Part shown: positions 34,493 through 43,094 of the stretch, piece after piece
Layout of the letters: every line of letters begins with the position of its first letter
Position numbering within the stretch: the first letter of the stretch is position 1
Source of the DNA: Bacteroidota bacterium
GTDB lineage: Bacteria; Bacteroidota; Bacteroidia; UKL13-3
Assembly: GCA_947453415.1 (NCBI GenBank)
Contig: CANGGG010000010.1
Span: 1-56,691, forward strand
Direction of reading: 5' to 3'
DNA length: 56,691 nt
Made by a program: the position numbers and the translations under genes
The notes under the pieces: generated by a model
The model's input: only the letters and a program-made list of their open reading frames with translations
What the model was told of the DNA's origin: nothing
Database searches by the model: none

Positions 34493-35550
34493 AATGGTAA
34501 GGTTATTTCGGTTAATACGTTTTTATCGTCGAAGTTTATTATTGAAAAACACGCTTTATCGTCAAACAAAATGCGCAATCTTTCTTTGGTGTTCTCTATT
34601 CCCAAACCGTTTGTTACTTGATTTGGATTATATTGTCCACTGTTTGTAATTTGAATGATGGTGTTTTGATTCTTCACAAATGATTTGATAAAAATTGTGC
34701 CACCATTTTTTAAGTTGCTAATTCCATGTTTAATGCCGTTTTCTACCAAAGTTTGAATCATCATGGGTGGTAAATTAGACTTAAGTGTTGCTGGCGAAAT
34801 TTCTAAAATAATGTTTAATCTATCGTCAAATCTTATTTTTTCAATGGCTAAATAATCATTTACCGTATTCATTTCCTCTTGCAAAGCAACGGTTTTATTT
34901 TTTTCCATTTTAAGAGAACCTCTTAATAAACCACTTAATTTTGTAATAGCTTCCTTGGCATTTTCTGGATCCAAATCAACCAAAGTCCTAATGCCATTTA
35001 ATGAATTAAATAAAAAATGAGGGTTTAGCTGTGTTTTCAAATTATTGTATTGAGTTTCCTTTAAAACTGCTTGTAATTCAAACTTATCGGTTTCGGTTTT
35101 TAATAGTTTTTCCCAATACACAAAAAAGTGATAAACAACGGCCCATAAGAAAACATATTTTGATAAATTGAAGAAAAATATAGGCAAAATTGCAAAATTT
35201 ATTCTTGATAAAAACTCTTTTCCTAAGTCAAATTGTGCAATATAATCAGAAGGAATAGTATAAAAATCAAGAATTACATTTAAAAATGAAAGTGGAATCG
35301 AAACTAAAATAATCATAAAGATACCACGAGGAATCAATTTTTGTAATGGTAAATTTAACCAATTTGCTTTGATAACTATCAATCGGTATATGTGAGTTAA
35401 TAAAATGCCGGCCACCCAATTTGATAAACCATTTATAAGTAAACCGTGACTGTAACCAACAGCATTTATATAAGTTATTAGTTCTATGAGAACAAAAAAG
35501 AACCAGCCCCCAAACTGACAATACCAATATATTTTTGATTTATTTAACAT
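34489..35550 (-). CDS. LytS-type sensor histidine kinase
   Basis: About 353 residues. Four N-terminal hydrophobic segments span about 10-145, without a large sensor domain. The His_kinase domain follows, with the phospho-His in NPHFLFNSLNGIR, and an HATPase segment with QTLVENGIKHG and GLGIENTKERL. It phosphorylates the adjacent LytTR regulator. ATG 35550 is chosen; a start nine codons upstream is also open. The ligand is unknown. Confidence 0.92.
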   Translation of the reverse strand: MLNKSKIYWYCQFGGWFFFVLIELITYINAVGYSHGLLINGLSNWVAGILLTHIYRLIVIKANWLNLPLQKLIPRGIFMIILVSIPLSFLNVILDFYTIPSDYIAQFDLGKEFLSRINFAILPIFFFNLSKYVFLWAVVYHFFVYWEKLLKTETDKFELQAVLKETQYNNLKTQLNPHFLFNSLNGIRTLVDLDPENAKEAITKLSGLLRGSLKMEKNKTVALQEEMNTVNDYLAIEKIRFDDRLNIILEISPATLKSNLPPMMIQTLVENGIKHGISNLKNGGTIFIKSFVKNQNTIIQITNSGQYNPNQVTNGLGIENTKERLRILFDDKACFSIINFDDKNVLTEITLPL

Positions 35551-35726
35551 TTTAGTTCCGCTAATATAATAGTACAAGTTTAGTTATAAATACATTAGTT
35601 ACACCAAAGGAATTTTATAAAATTGAAAGGTAAAAACGAAATATAGTTAAATGAAAAACAAGCTGTTTTTATAATTGAAATATTAAATTGTTATATTGCT
35701 TTGCAATGTTAGAAACAAAAAAACAA

Positions 35727-35734
35727 TACATTTG
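35727..35734 (+). promoter_or_regulatory. Putative -7 box of the GT2 gene
   Basis: TACATTTG, exact TAnnTTTG, 16 nt before ATG 35751. A TTTG at 35700-35703 is 23 nt away, slightly long for -33. Confidence 0.55.
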
Positions 35735-35750
35735 AGCCAATAAAAAGCGC

Positions 35751-36533
35751 ATGAAAATTAGCATAATTATATCGTTTTATAAAAACTTAGCCGCCCTTGA
35801 TTTAATTTTTAAAGCGCTGGCAAAGCAAACCTATAAAAATTTTGAAGTTATTGTATCTGAAGACGATAATAATGCTAATACCCCCTTTTTTATTAAAGAA
35901 AATCAAGCAATTTATAGTTTTGAAATCAAACATTTGTGCCAAGAAAAAGATTTGGGTTTTAGGAAAAATGAAATGTTGAACAAATCGCTAAAAGCTTCCT
36001 CTGGAGAAATTATTGTGTTTTTAGATGGCGATTGCGTTCCGCACCCAAAATTTTTAATAGCTTATGTAAATAATTTGGATGAAAACACCTTGTGTTTTGG
36101 ACGAAGAGTAATGGTTGATGAAGCCACTACAAAACAGATTTATGAAACCAAAAGCATTCAAAAATTAAATTTTTTAAGTTTATTATTTACCAAAACTACC
36201 AACTTAAAATACGCGCTTTATTTTCCCTTTTTAACCAAAATAAGAACAGAAGGAATTTGGGGTTGCAACGTAGGAGTTTACAAAAAACATTTGTTACAAA
36301 TAAATGGTTTTGACCAGGATTATATTACAGCCGGAGTGGGTGAAGATGTGGATTTGGAATGGCGCTTAACAGCAATTGGGGTAAAGTTTAAAAGTATCCG
36401 ATTTGAAGCTTTGGAATTTCACTTGCACCACAAAGAAAACTATTCAAGAGCGGCAATAGAAACGGGATTAGCACAGTTAAAACTAAAAAAAGAAGCGAAT
36501 TTGATTTTTTGCAAGAACGGACTTTTTAAATAA
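35751..36533 (+). CDS. Family 2 glycosyltransferase
   Basis: 260 residues. A GT-A fold with ISIIISFYKN at the N-terminus, an EDD segment and the DxD-type motif FLDGDCVPHPKF near residue 95 for the nucleotide sugar. The C-terminal part has GVGEDVDLEWRL, resembling the galactosyltransferase C-terminal (Glyco_transf_7C) region. It transfers a sugar to a lipid, polysaccharide or protein acceptor; the donor is unknown. It stands alone upstream of the TPP riboswitch. Confidence 0.9.
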   Translation: MKISIIISFYKNLAALDLIFKALAKQTYKNFEVIVSEDDNNANTPFFIKENQAIYSFEIKHLCQEKDLGFRKNEMLNKSLKASSGEIIVFLDGDCVPHPKFLIAYVNNLDENTLCFGRRVMVDEATTKQIYETKSIQKLNFLSLLFTKTTNLKYALYFPFLTKIRTEGIWGCNVGVYKKHLLQINGFDQDYITAGVGEDVDLEWRLTAIGVKFKSIRFEALEFHLHHKENYSRAAIETGLAQLKLKKEANLIFCKNGLFK

Positions 36534-36593
36534 AAAACAGGCGACTGACAACTATCAACCGCCAATTATCAACTAATAAACTATTATTGCATT

Positions 36594-36678
36594 GTCTTTA
36601 GGGGTGGTTGTTTGCAAAAACAGCCTGAGATTACACCCTCTGAACCTGATCAAGGTAATGCTTGCGAAGGAAATAGAC
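36594..36678 (+). promoter_or_regulatory. TPP riboswitch (THI element)
   Basis: The conserved core is clear: GGGGTG, then CTGAGATTACACCC, then GAACCTGATC, then GTAATGCTTGCGAAGGAAATAG. P1 is closed by GTCT/AGAC. It lies 130 nt before the TonB-dependent receptor gene. A possible expression platform is the stem AATGTGTTT (36683-36691)/AAACACATT (36712-36720), which follows the aptamer. When thiamine pyrophosphate binds, expression of the receptor is expected to fall. Confidence 0.95.
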
Positions 36679-36810
36679 CACCAATGTGTTTTTTATAATT
36701 TTGCTGGCCGCAAACACATTTTGGGTTTTACATTCAGAGTTAGATAAACAATTTTTTGCCTTTAGCAACCCCTGTTATTGGTTTTGTTTACCTTATTCAA
36801 CACAACAGAA

Positions 36811-39006
36811 ATGTTAAAAAAAACAATTATTTTATCCAATTTATTGGCTTTAAGCCAAATTAGCTTTGCTCAAACCGATTCGCTCAACTCAAAAACAATG
36901 CAAGAGTTTGTAGTAAAAGGAATCAAAGCAAATGAAAATTTACCCATTACCCAAACCACGCTCGATATCAAACAAATAGCGCAAAAGTATTTTGGAGCCG
37001 ACATTCCCTCACTAATTAATAACACACCTTCAATTAATGGCTATAGCGATAACGGAATGGGAATTGGTTACAGCTTTTTTAGGTTAAGGGGAATGGATCA
37101 AACCCGAGTTAACACAACAGTTAACGGAATTCCTGTAAACGATCCTGAAAACATGGGCGTTTACTTTAACAATTTTGCCGATTTGGCAAGTAGTGCCGAA
37201 AGTATTCAAATTCAAAGAGGGGTTGGAACTTCCACCAATGGTGTGGCTAGTTTTGGTGGAAGTGTAAATATTTTAACTAAAAACTTGGCTCCCAAACAAT
37301 CAGCAACGATGAATTTTGGTTTAGGTTCTTTTGGTTCAAGCCGTGCTACATTAGAATATCAAAGCGGAATGATTAAAAACAAACTTGCATTTTATGGTAG
37401 AATAAGTAATTTACAAACAAACGGTTATAGAAATAATTCTGGTGCTAAAATTACTAGCTATCTATTTAGTGCTGGATATTTTTGGAAAAAAGCAGTTTTA
37501 AAATTCAATATTTTTGGCGGCTATGCCGAAAATAATTTGGCATATATCGGAATTGATTCGAATTCTTTAAATTCAAACAGAACATTTAACCCGTTAATAA
37601 ATGGTGAAAGCGATGCGTTTAAACAAACCTTTTACCAACTACAATATTCGAATCAAATAAATAGCAGGAGTAATATTACTTCCTCTGTTTATTTTGTAAG
37701 AGGCGAAGCTCCAAAGTTTCAATTTTACGGAAGTTTTGCAAACGAATATTTGAATTTACCAATTCATAACAACGACAGTGGATATCAAGCCATGACAAGC
37801 TACCGATTGAATCAATATTTTGTGGGTGCTTTTTTAAACTATCAATACAAAACTGGCAAGTGGGATTTGATGGCAAATATGCACGCCAATTCATTTACTG
37901 GAGAACATTTTTTAGAAGTTCAAACTATTGACAGATATAATCCTAAGTTTATACCTGGGCAAAATGCTTTTTTCAATACAGGTAATAAAAATGAAATAAG
38001 CGGAAATATAAAACTAAACTATTCATTTAACACCAAAACAGTAGCTTTTGGAGATATACAAGTTAGAAATGTAAGCTTTATTTACACGCCACAAATAATG
38101 GAATATAGGACTATTTATGGTTTAAATAATGATAATTTATTGGTAGAAAACATGAACTGGATTTTTGTAAATTATCGTTTTGGTTTAAAGCACCAAATTA
38201 ATAAAAGCACCAATGTTTATGCATTATTTGGGCGAAGTAACCGAGAGCCAGCCAGGGTTGATTATTTTAAAGACGAGCATCCTTACAGCAATATAAAACA
38301 AAGCGACATTCATCACGAAACCGTAAACGATTTTGAATTAGGAGCAAGTTTTAACAACCAAAAACTAGCTATCAACGCAAATTTGTTTTACATGGATTTT
38401 GAAAATCAAATTGCATCAACGGGAAGTTTAAATACTTATGGTGTTGCCATCAATACCAATGTTGGCGCAAGTGTGCGCAAAGGAATAGAAGTAGATGGAA
38501 TTTGGAAGCTGCATAAAACGATTTGGTTAACACATAGTTCAGCATTTAGCCAAAACACCATCAACAGCATAAACCTTCATTACTTTGACGCAAATACTTA
38601 TGCCGATACTGTAATTACCAAGAAAAACGCAACTGCGACATTATCGCCTTCGGCAATCATAAATCAAGGAATTAGGTTAATTCCTTGCAATTGGTTTTAT
38701 GCAGAAATCAATTACCGTTTTGTGAGCATGCAATTTTTAGACAATAGTGAAGATAAAAATGTAAGTATTGCCAATTACAATTTGATGGATTTAAAGTTAG
38801 GAATTAACTTAAAACAATGGATAAAATACGGTGAACCAAGCATAAGTGTTCAAGTAAATAATTTAACGGATCAGCTTTATACACCATCAGGAACCGTTCA
38901 AAGCTATACCAACTACCTTGATGGTCAAGGAAAGGCTACAACTGTACCATTGTTTTTTCCAGCAGCTACTCGCAATATATTTGTGGGATTAACCTGGAAG
39001 TTTTAA
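36811..39006 (+). CDS. TonB-dependent outer-membrane receptor, probably for thiamine or a precursor
   Basis: 731 residues. A signal peptide ends ISFAQ. A plug domain follows (about 40-160, with RLRGMDQTRVNTTVNGIPVNDPE), then a 22-strand-like barrel that ends VGLTWKF with the terminal Phe. The TPP riboswitch in the leader indicates control by thiamine pyrophosphate, so thiamine or its pyrimidine moiety is the likely cargo. No carboxypeptidase-like N-terminal extension and no SusD partner are present. ATG 36811 is preferred over an in-frame TTG at 36778, because the signal peptide begins there. A terminator follows. Confidence 0.9.
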   Translation: MLKKTIILSNLLALSQISFAQTDSLNSKTMQEFVVKGIKANENLPITQTTLDIKQIAQKYFGADIPSLINNTPSINGYSDNGMGIGYSFFRLRGMDQTRVNTTVNGIPVNDPENMGVYFNNFADLASSAESIQIQRGVGTSTNGVASFGGSVNILTKNLAPKQSATMNFGLGSFGSSRATLEYQSGMIKNKLAFYGRISNLQTNGYRNNSGAKITSYLFSAGYFWKKAVLKFNIFGGYAENNLAYIGIDSNSLNSNRTFNPLINGESDAFKQTFYQLQYSNQINSRSNITSSVYFVRGEAPKFQFYGSFANEYLNLPIHNNDSGYQAMTSYRLNQYFVGAFLNYQYKTGKWDLMANMHANSFTGEHFLEVQTIDRYNPKFIPGQNAFFNTGNKNEISGNIKLNYSFNTKTVAFGDIQVRNVSFIYTPQIMEYRTIYGLNNDNLLVENMNWIFVNYRFGLKHQINKSTNVYALFGRSNREPARVDYFKDEHPYSNIKQSDIHHETVNDFELGASFNNQKLAINANLFYMDFENQIASTGSLNTYGVAINTNVGASVRKGIEVDGIWKLHKTIWLTHSSAFSQNTINSINLHYFDANTYADTVITKKNATATLSPSAIINQGIRLIPCNWFYAEINYRFVSMQFLDNSEDKNVSIANYNLMDLKLGINLKQWIKYGEPSISVQVNNLTDQLYTPSGTVQSYTNYLDGQGKATTVPLFFPAATRNIFVGLTWKF

Positions 39007-39028
39007 CCCAGAATACGCTTTAAAAAAC

Positions 39029-39061
39029 AAAAACCGCTTGTGGCTAACGAGCGGTTTTATT
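39029..39061. terminator. Bidirectional terminator
   Basis: AAAAACCGCT and AGCGGTTTT form the stem around an 11-nt loop, with T-runs on both strands. It separates the receptor gene from prfB. Confidence 0.8.
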
Positions 39062-39089
39062 TAATAAAATTTATGCCTCAACAAAAGAA

Positions 39090-40176
39090 TTAATTTCCAG
39101 AATTTTCCATCAAATAAGCTTTTATAAACAAATCTAAATCACCATCCATTACCGCTTGAACATTGCTTGTTTCGGTATCTGTTCTTAAATCTTTTACCAA
39201 TTTATATGGGTGCATTACATAATTTCTTATTTGGCTTCCCCATTCTATTTTTCGTTTACCAGCTTCTGCTTTGTCTTTTAATTCATTTTGCTTACGCAAT
39301 TCTATTTCATAAAGTTGAGATTTTAGCATTTTCATTGCCCTGTCTTTGTTGGCGCTCTGCGACCTATCAACCTGACAAACAATTACAATACCGCTAGGCT
39401 TATGTGTCAATTGAACTTTAGTTTCAACCTTATTTACGTTTTGACCACCGGCACCTCCCGAACGGGAAGTTTGAATTTCAATATCAGCATCTTTAATATC
39501 TATTTCAATGGTATCGTCAATAATTGGGTAACAATAAATCGAAGCAAAACTGGTATGTCTGCGTGCATTGCTATCAAAAGGAGAAATACGCACCAAACGA
39601 TGCACGCCACTTTCACCCTTTAAAAACCCATAAGCAAATTCACCTTCTACTTCTATAGAACATGATTTTATACCCGCGCCATCGCCTGCTTGTTCGTCTA
39701 CAACAGCGGCTTTAAAACCTTTTTTATCGGCATACATAATGTACATGCGCATGAGCATTTCTGCCCAATCTTGGCTTTCAGTTCCTCCTGCTCCAGAATT
39801 AATATTGATGATGCAGTTAAACATATCTTCTTCCCCGCTGAGCATGTTCTTCAACTCTAATTCTTCTACAATTTTACAAGTTTCCGAATAGTTTAGGTTC
39901 AGCTCTTCTTCACTAACTTCATTGGCTTGGTAAAACTCGTAAAGCACCGCCAAGTCTTCTACTTTGGCAAGTGCGACATCGAATCCTTCAGTCCAAATTT
40001 TCTTTTGTTTAATGCCTTTTAGCACGGATTCTGCCTTTTTAGGATTATCCCAAAAGCCAGGTTCTAAAGTTAAATCCTCTTCTTCTTTAATTTGTTGTAA
40101 TTTAAAAGCAACGTCAAAGATACCTCCTCAGCGCAAACACTCTTTCGTCTAAATTTTTTAATTGATCATTGGTCAT
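39090..40176 (-). CDS. prfB: Peptide chain release factor 2 (programmed +1 frameshift)
   Basis: The complete product has about 361 residues. Codon 1 is ATG at 40176-40174. After 20 codons ending ...ALRRYL comes an in-frame TGA (40116-40114). The CTT TGA C site at 40119-40113 lies three bases after AGGAGG (40128-40123), the classic RF2 frameshift signal. Reading +1 from GAC (40115) restores [10 protein letters not shown] and continues to the end. Motifs are SPF (stop recognition) and [10 protein letters not shown] (GGQ). By family knowledge low RF2 raises frameshifting. The single-frame part alone would lack the N-terminal domain. The -7 box lies 6 nt before the ATG. Confidence 0.95.
40113..40128 (-). 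promoter_or_regulatory. RF2 autoregulatory frameshift signal
   Basis: AGGAGG TAT CTT TGA C on the minus strand. The Shine-Dalgarno-like hexamer three bases before CTT, the slippery CTT and the TGA C stop context match the Escherichia coli prfB element closely. Confidence 0.95.
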
Positions 40177-40182
40177 AATTGG

Positions 40183-40190
40183 CAAATATA
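40183..40190 (-). promoter_or_regulatory. -7 box of prfB
   Basis: TATATTTG on the minus strand, 6 nt before the prfB ATG, implying an almost leaderless transcript. No clear -33 TTG. Confidence 0.55.
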
Positions 40191-40273
40191 AATTTTTTAG
40201 CCACAGATTTCATAGAATCCATAGATTTATTAAAGATGTAAAAGCTTTTAAAAGACAATTTTTTCAATTTTTC

Positions 40274-40287
40274 TCCCGCCTAAGCGG
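40274..40287. other. Short GC-rich hairpin CCCGC-CTAA-GCGGG
   Basis: Perfect five-base stem between the divergent prfB and der genes, in otherwise AT-rich DNA. It resembles intergenic hairpins common in Bacteroidota; I assign no function. Confidence 0.5.
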
Positions 40288-40350
40288 GATTGTATTTTTT
40301 AATTCAACCCCACTTATCAACATTTTTTAACCAAAACAGTAAAAATAACC

Positions 40351-40358
40351 TACATTTG
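40351..40358 (+). promoter_or_regulatory. -7 box of der
   Basis: TACATTTG, exact TAnnTTTG, ends 8 nt before the der ATG, so the transcript would have a leader of only a few bases. Confidence 0.6.
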
Positions 40359-40366
40359 CCGCTTTA

Positions 40367-41680
40367 ATGGGAAATATAGTAGCAATAGTAGGAAGGCCAA
40401 ATGTTGGCAAATCAACGCTTTTTAATCGTTTAACTGGTAACAAACACGCCATAGTTGACGATTTTAGCGGAGTAACACGTGATAGACATTACGGAAAAGC
40501 GGAATGGCTTGACAAGGAATATAATGTAATTGACACTGGAGGATACGTTCCAAATAGTGCCGATATTTTTGAAGCAGCAATTAGAAATCAAGTAAAAATA
40601 GCCATTCAAGAATCGGATGTTTTATTGTTTATGGTGGATGTATCAGTAGGAATTACCGATTTAGATACAGAATTGTCGCTGATGCTTCGCAAAAGCAAAA
40701 AACCAGTTTTATTGGTTGTGAATAAAGTTGACAATTCAAACCGTCAGTTAGATGCGCACGAATTTTGGGCCTTAGGTTTTGATAATATTTATAATATTTC
40801 ATCGGCTAGTGGATCAGGAACTGGTGATTTGCTTGATGATGCAATGAAACATTTAACTTTTGAAGATCAAGATATTGATGCAGATGAAGTTGAGTTACCA
40901 AAAATTGCCATAGTTGGCAGACCAAATGTTGGTAAATCTAGTTTAATTAATGCATTGCTTGGGCAAGAAAGAAACATTGTAACCGATGTAGCTGGAACTA
41001 CTCGTGATGCCATTAACTCACATTATAAATTATTTGATAAAGAATTTGTGTTGGTTGATACCGCAGGAATTCGAAGAAAAAATCGCGTAACAGAAGATTT
41101 AGAATTTTATTCTGTAATGCGCAGTATCAAAGCTTTAGAAGATTGTGATGTAGTTGTTTTGGTAATTGATGCAACAGTTGGATTAGATAATCAAGACATG
41201 AACTTGGTAACCTTAGCCGTAAAAAACAATAAAGGATTAGTCATTTTAGTAAATAAATGGGATTTAATAGAAAAAGACCATAAAACTTCGTTAGAATTTG
41301 AAAAAACAATTCGTGAAAAACTAAAACCATTTGATGATGTGCCAATAGTTTTTACATCGGCCACCACAAAACAACGTATTTTTAAGGCAATAGAAGAAGC
41401 ATTACACGTTTACGATAACAGAAAGCGTAAAATCTCAACCAGTAAATTCAACGATTATATCCTTGAAAAAATTGAAACTTATCCGCCACCAAGTGTAAAA
41501 GGTAAGTTTGTAAAAATAAAATATGCAACGCAATTACCAGGCAGAAGTCCAAGATTTGCATTTTTCTGTAACCACCCACAATATGTTACGGACTCTTACA
41601 AACGCTATTTGGAAAATAAAATCAGAGATGAATTTGATTTTGTAGGCGTGCCAATAATTATATATATGAGAAATAAATAA
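40367..41680 (+). CDS. der: Ribosome biogenesis GTPase Der (EngA)
   Basis: 437 residues. Two tandem G domains are visible: GRPNVGKST near residue 8 with NKVD as G4, and GRPNVGKSS near 181 with DTAGIR as G3 and NKWD as G4. A KH-like C-terminal domain follows, with the PPPSVKGKFVKIKYATQ and PGRSPRFAFFCNHPQ blocks. It acts in maturation of the 50S subunit. It is divergent from prfB; both genes have -7 boxes almost touching their ATG codons. Confidence 0.97.
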   Translation: MGNIVAIVGRPNVGKSTLFNRLTGNKHAIVDDFSGVTRDRHYGKAEWLDKEYNVIDTGGYVPNSADIFEAAIRNQVKIAIQESDVLLFMVDVSVGITDLDTELSLMLRKSKKPVLLVVNKVDNSNRQLDAHEFWALGFDNIYNISSASGSGTGDLLDDAMKHLTFEDQDIDADEVELPKIAIVGRPNVGKSSLINALLGQERNIVTDVAGTTRDAINSHYKLFDKEFVLVDTAGIRRKNRVTEDLEFYSVMRSIKALEDCDVVVLVIDATVGLDNQDMNLVTLAVKNNKGLVILVNKWDLIEKDHKTSLEFEKTIREKLKPFDDVPIVFTSATTKQRIFKAIEEALHVYDNRKRKISTSKFNDYILEKIETYPPPSVKGKFVKIKYATQLPGRSPRFAFFCNHPQYVTDSYKRYLENKIRDEFDFVGVPIIIYMRNK

Positions 41681-41688
41681 AAAAAATT

Positions 41689-41717
41689 TTGTTATTAACA
41701 AATTAGTCATATATTTG
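41689..41717 (+). promoter_or_regulatory. Promoter of the small lipoprotein gene
   Basis: TTG (41689-41691), 18-nt spacer, TATATTTG (41710-41717). The -7 box ends 41 nt before the ATG. Confidence 0.75.
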
Positions 41718-41758
41718 CCACCGAATTAGAAACTCACTTAATTAAAAAATCAAACAAA

Positions 41759-41974
41759 ATGAAAAAAGTATTATCAATCGTTGCCGCTTCTGCTATGTTA
41801 GCTATCGTAGCTTGTGGTCCTTCTGCTGAAGAAAAAGCAAAATTAGATGCACAAAAAATGCAAGATTCAATCACAGCTGCACAACAAGTTGCTGATTCAT
41901 TAGCTGCTACTGAAGCACAAATGATGGACACAACTGCTGTTGACACAACTGTTGCTGTTGAAGCTGCACACTAA
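41759..41974 (+). CDS. Small lipoprotein
   Basis: 71 residues. The signal MKKVLSIVAASAMLAIVAC has a lipobox with lipidated Cys19. The mature part of about 52 residues is Ala/Thr/Asp/Glu-rich, helical at first (EEKAKLDAQKMQDSITAAQQ) and then low-complexity. Such small abundant lipoproteins are common in Bacteroidota; no function can be assigned. It has a good promoter and a strong terminator, so it is a single-gene, probably highly expressed unit. Confidence 0.82.
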   Translation: MKKVLSIVAASAMLAIVACGPSAEEKAKLDAQKMQDSITAAQQVADSLAATEAQMMDTTAVDTTVAVEAAH

Positions 41975-42004
41975 TTTCTTTTCTTTTAAACAGAAATCAA
42001 ATTT

Positions 42005-42038
42005 AAAAAAGTGCCATCCCGAAACGGATGGCATTTTT
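42005..42038 (+). terminator. Rho-independent terminator after the small lipoprotein
   Basis: GTGCCATCC, a CGAAAC loop, GGATGGCA, then T5. The stem is GC-rich compared with its surroundings. Confidence 0.88.
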
Positions 42039-42146
42039 ATTTTACAACATTCTGAATTACAACGAATAAAAAAGTTAATTATTTGCGAATAACTTTTTTT
42101 ATTTTTATAAAAAAAAGTACATTCGCAGTCCTAAAAAAATAAGCTC

Positions 42147-42308
42147 ATGGCACAACGTACATACCAACCATCGGTAAGAAAAAGAAGAAACAAACACGGT
42201 TTCCGTAAAAGAATGGAATCGGCTTCGGGCAGAAAAGTTATTGCTTCTCGTAGAGCACGTGGAAGAAAAAAATTAACAGTTTCTGACGAAAGACGTCACA
42301 AGAAATAG
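42147..42308 (+). CDS. rpmH: Large ribosomal subunit protein bL34
   Basis: A 53-residue gene starting [19 protein letters not shown] and ending SDERRHKK. It matches bL34 throughout: the basic [12 protein letters not shown] core and the RRARGRKKL segment. It is slightly longer than the ~45 residues of enterobacterial bL34, as is usual in Bacteroidota. It precedes rnpA and yidD in the widely conserved order. Confidence 0.97.
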   Translation: MAQRTYQPSVRKRRNKHGFRKRMESASGRKVIASRRARGRKKLTVSDERRHKK

Positions 42309-42316
42309 AAAGCCTT

Positions 42317-42362
42317 ATCCCGAGTTTTACTTTACAGGATTAGAATTCGGGATTTGTTTTTT
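42317..42362 (+). terminator. Probable terminator or attenuator after rpmH
   Basis: ATCCCGAGTT and AATTCGGGAT pair (one G.T) around a 19-nt loop, then TTGTTTTTTATTTT. It lies between rpmH and rnpA, so it may reduce rnpA expression relative to rpmH. Confidence 0.65.
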
Positions 42363-42452
42363 ATTTTATCACACATCGTATTTGATTAATACATGTGTTT
42401 TTTTTGTTTGTAAACCAACCAATGTAAATATCACTTAAACAGTCCTTGTTTT

Positions 42453-42869
42453 ATGATGAATTATAGTTTTCCCAAACAAGAAAAAGTTATTTCACTAAAA
42501 ATAATTGAAGCACTTTATTCCAAAGGGAATTACAGTGTTTTTGTTTTTCCATTTAAAGTTTCTATGGCTTTTGTTACTGAACAGCAAGCTAATTGCCAGG
42601 TTTTAATTACTGTTCCAAAACGAAATTTTAAAAAAGCAGTAGACAGAAATAGAATTAAACGCCAAATCAGAGAAATTTATCGATTAAATAAGCATTTATT
42701 ATTGAATAATATTGCATTGCAAAGCAAACAAATTGCCATTTCAATTGCTTATATTAGTAAAACAGATTTAGCATATAATCAGGCAGAAAATTCATTGCAA
42801 AAAGTGATTAATTTAATAGCGCTCCACCTTGAAAAAGATCATTCAATTCCCGTTTCTCCTATTAATTAA
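42453..42869 (+). CDS. rnpA: Ribonuclease P protein component
   Basis: 138 residues. The protein part of RNase P is recognisable from FPKQEKVIS, then the RNA-binding block VPKRNFKKAVDRNRIKRQIREIYR with the RNR motif. It helps the RNase P RNA remove tRNA 5' leaders. The start is one of two neighbouring ATG codons (42453). Its last 41 nt overlap the start of yidD. Confidence 0.95.
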   Translation: MMNYSFPKQEKVISLKIIEALYSKGNYSVFVFPFKVSMAFVTEQQANCQVLITVPKRNFKKAVDRNRIKRQIREIYRLNKHLLLNNIALQSKQIAISIAYISKTDLAYNQAENSLQKVINLIALHLEKDHSIPVSPIN

Positions 42870-43050
42870 AGGCTATCAAAACGTGGTTTCACCTTATTTG
42901 CCTAATGCTTGCAGGTATAATCCCACTTGTAGTCAATATGCAATAGATGCAATTAACAAATATGGAGTTTTTAAAGGAACTTATTTAGCTATTAAACGAA
43001 TTGGTTCTTGTCATCCATGGGGTGGAAGCGGTTTTGATCCTGTTCCTTAA
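42829..43050 (+). CDS. yidD: Membrane protein insertion efficiency factor YidD
   Basis: 73 residues with the family pattern: IKGYQNVVSPYLPNACRYNPTCSQYA followed by HPWGGSGFDPVP. The four-Cys-type CRYxPTCSxYA signature is present. It helps YidC-mediated membrane insertion. The only start compatible with the conserved N-terminus (KKIIQFPFLLLIKGYQ) is TTG at 42829, which lies 41 nt inside rnpA; translation is therefore coupled to rnpA. Confidence 0.93.
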   Translation: MKKIIQFPFLLLIKGYQNVVSPYLPNACRYNPTCSQYAIDAINKYGVFKGTYLAIKRIGSCHPWGGSGFDPVP

Positions 43051-43094
43051 TTTTAAAAGTGTTTATTTTATAGAATTTTTTTAATACAAAAAAC

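Noticed and set aside
39090-40025. prfB as a 311-residue single-frame gene or a pseudogene
   Set aside because: The upstream part is intact and joined by a canonical +1 frameshift site.
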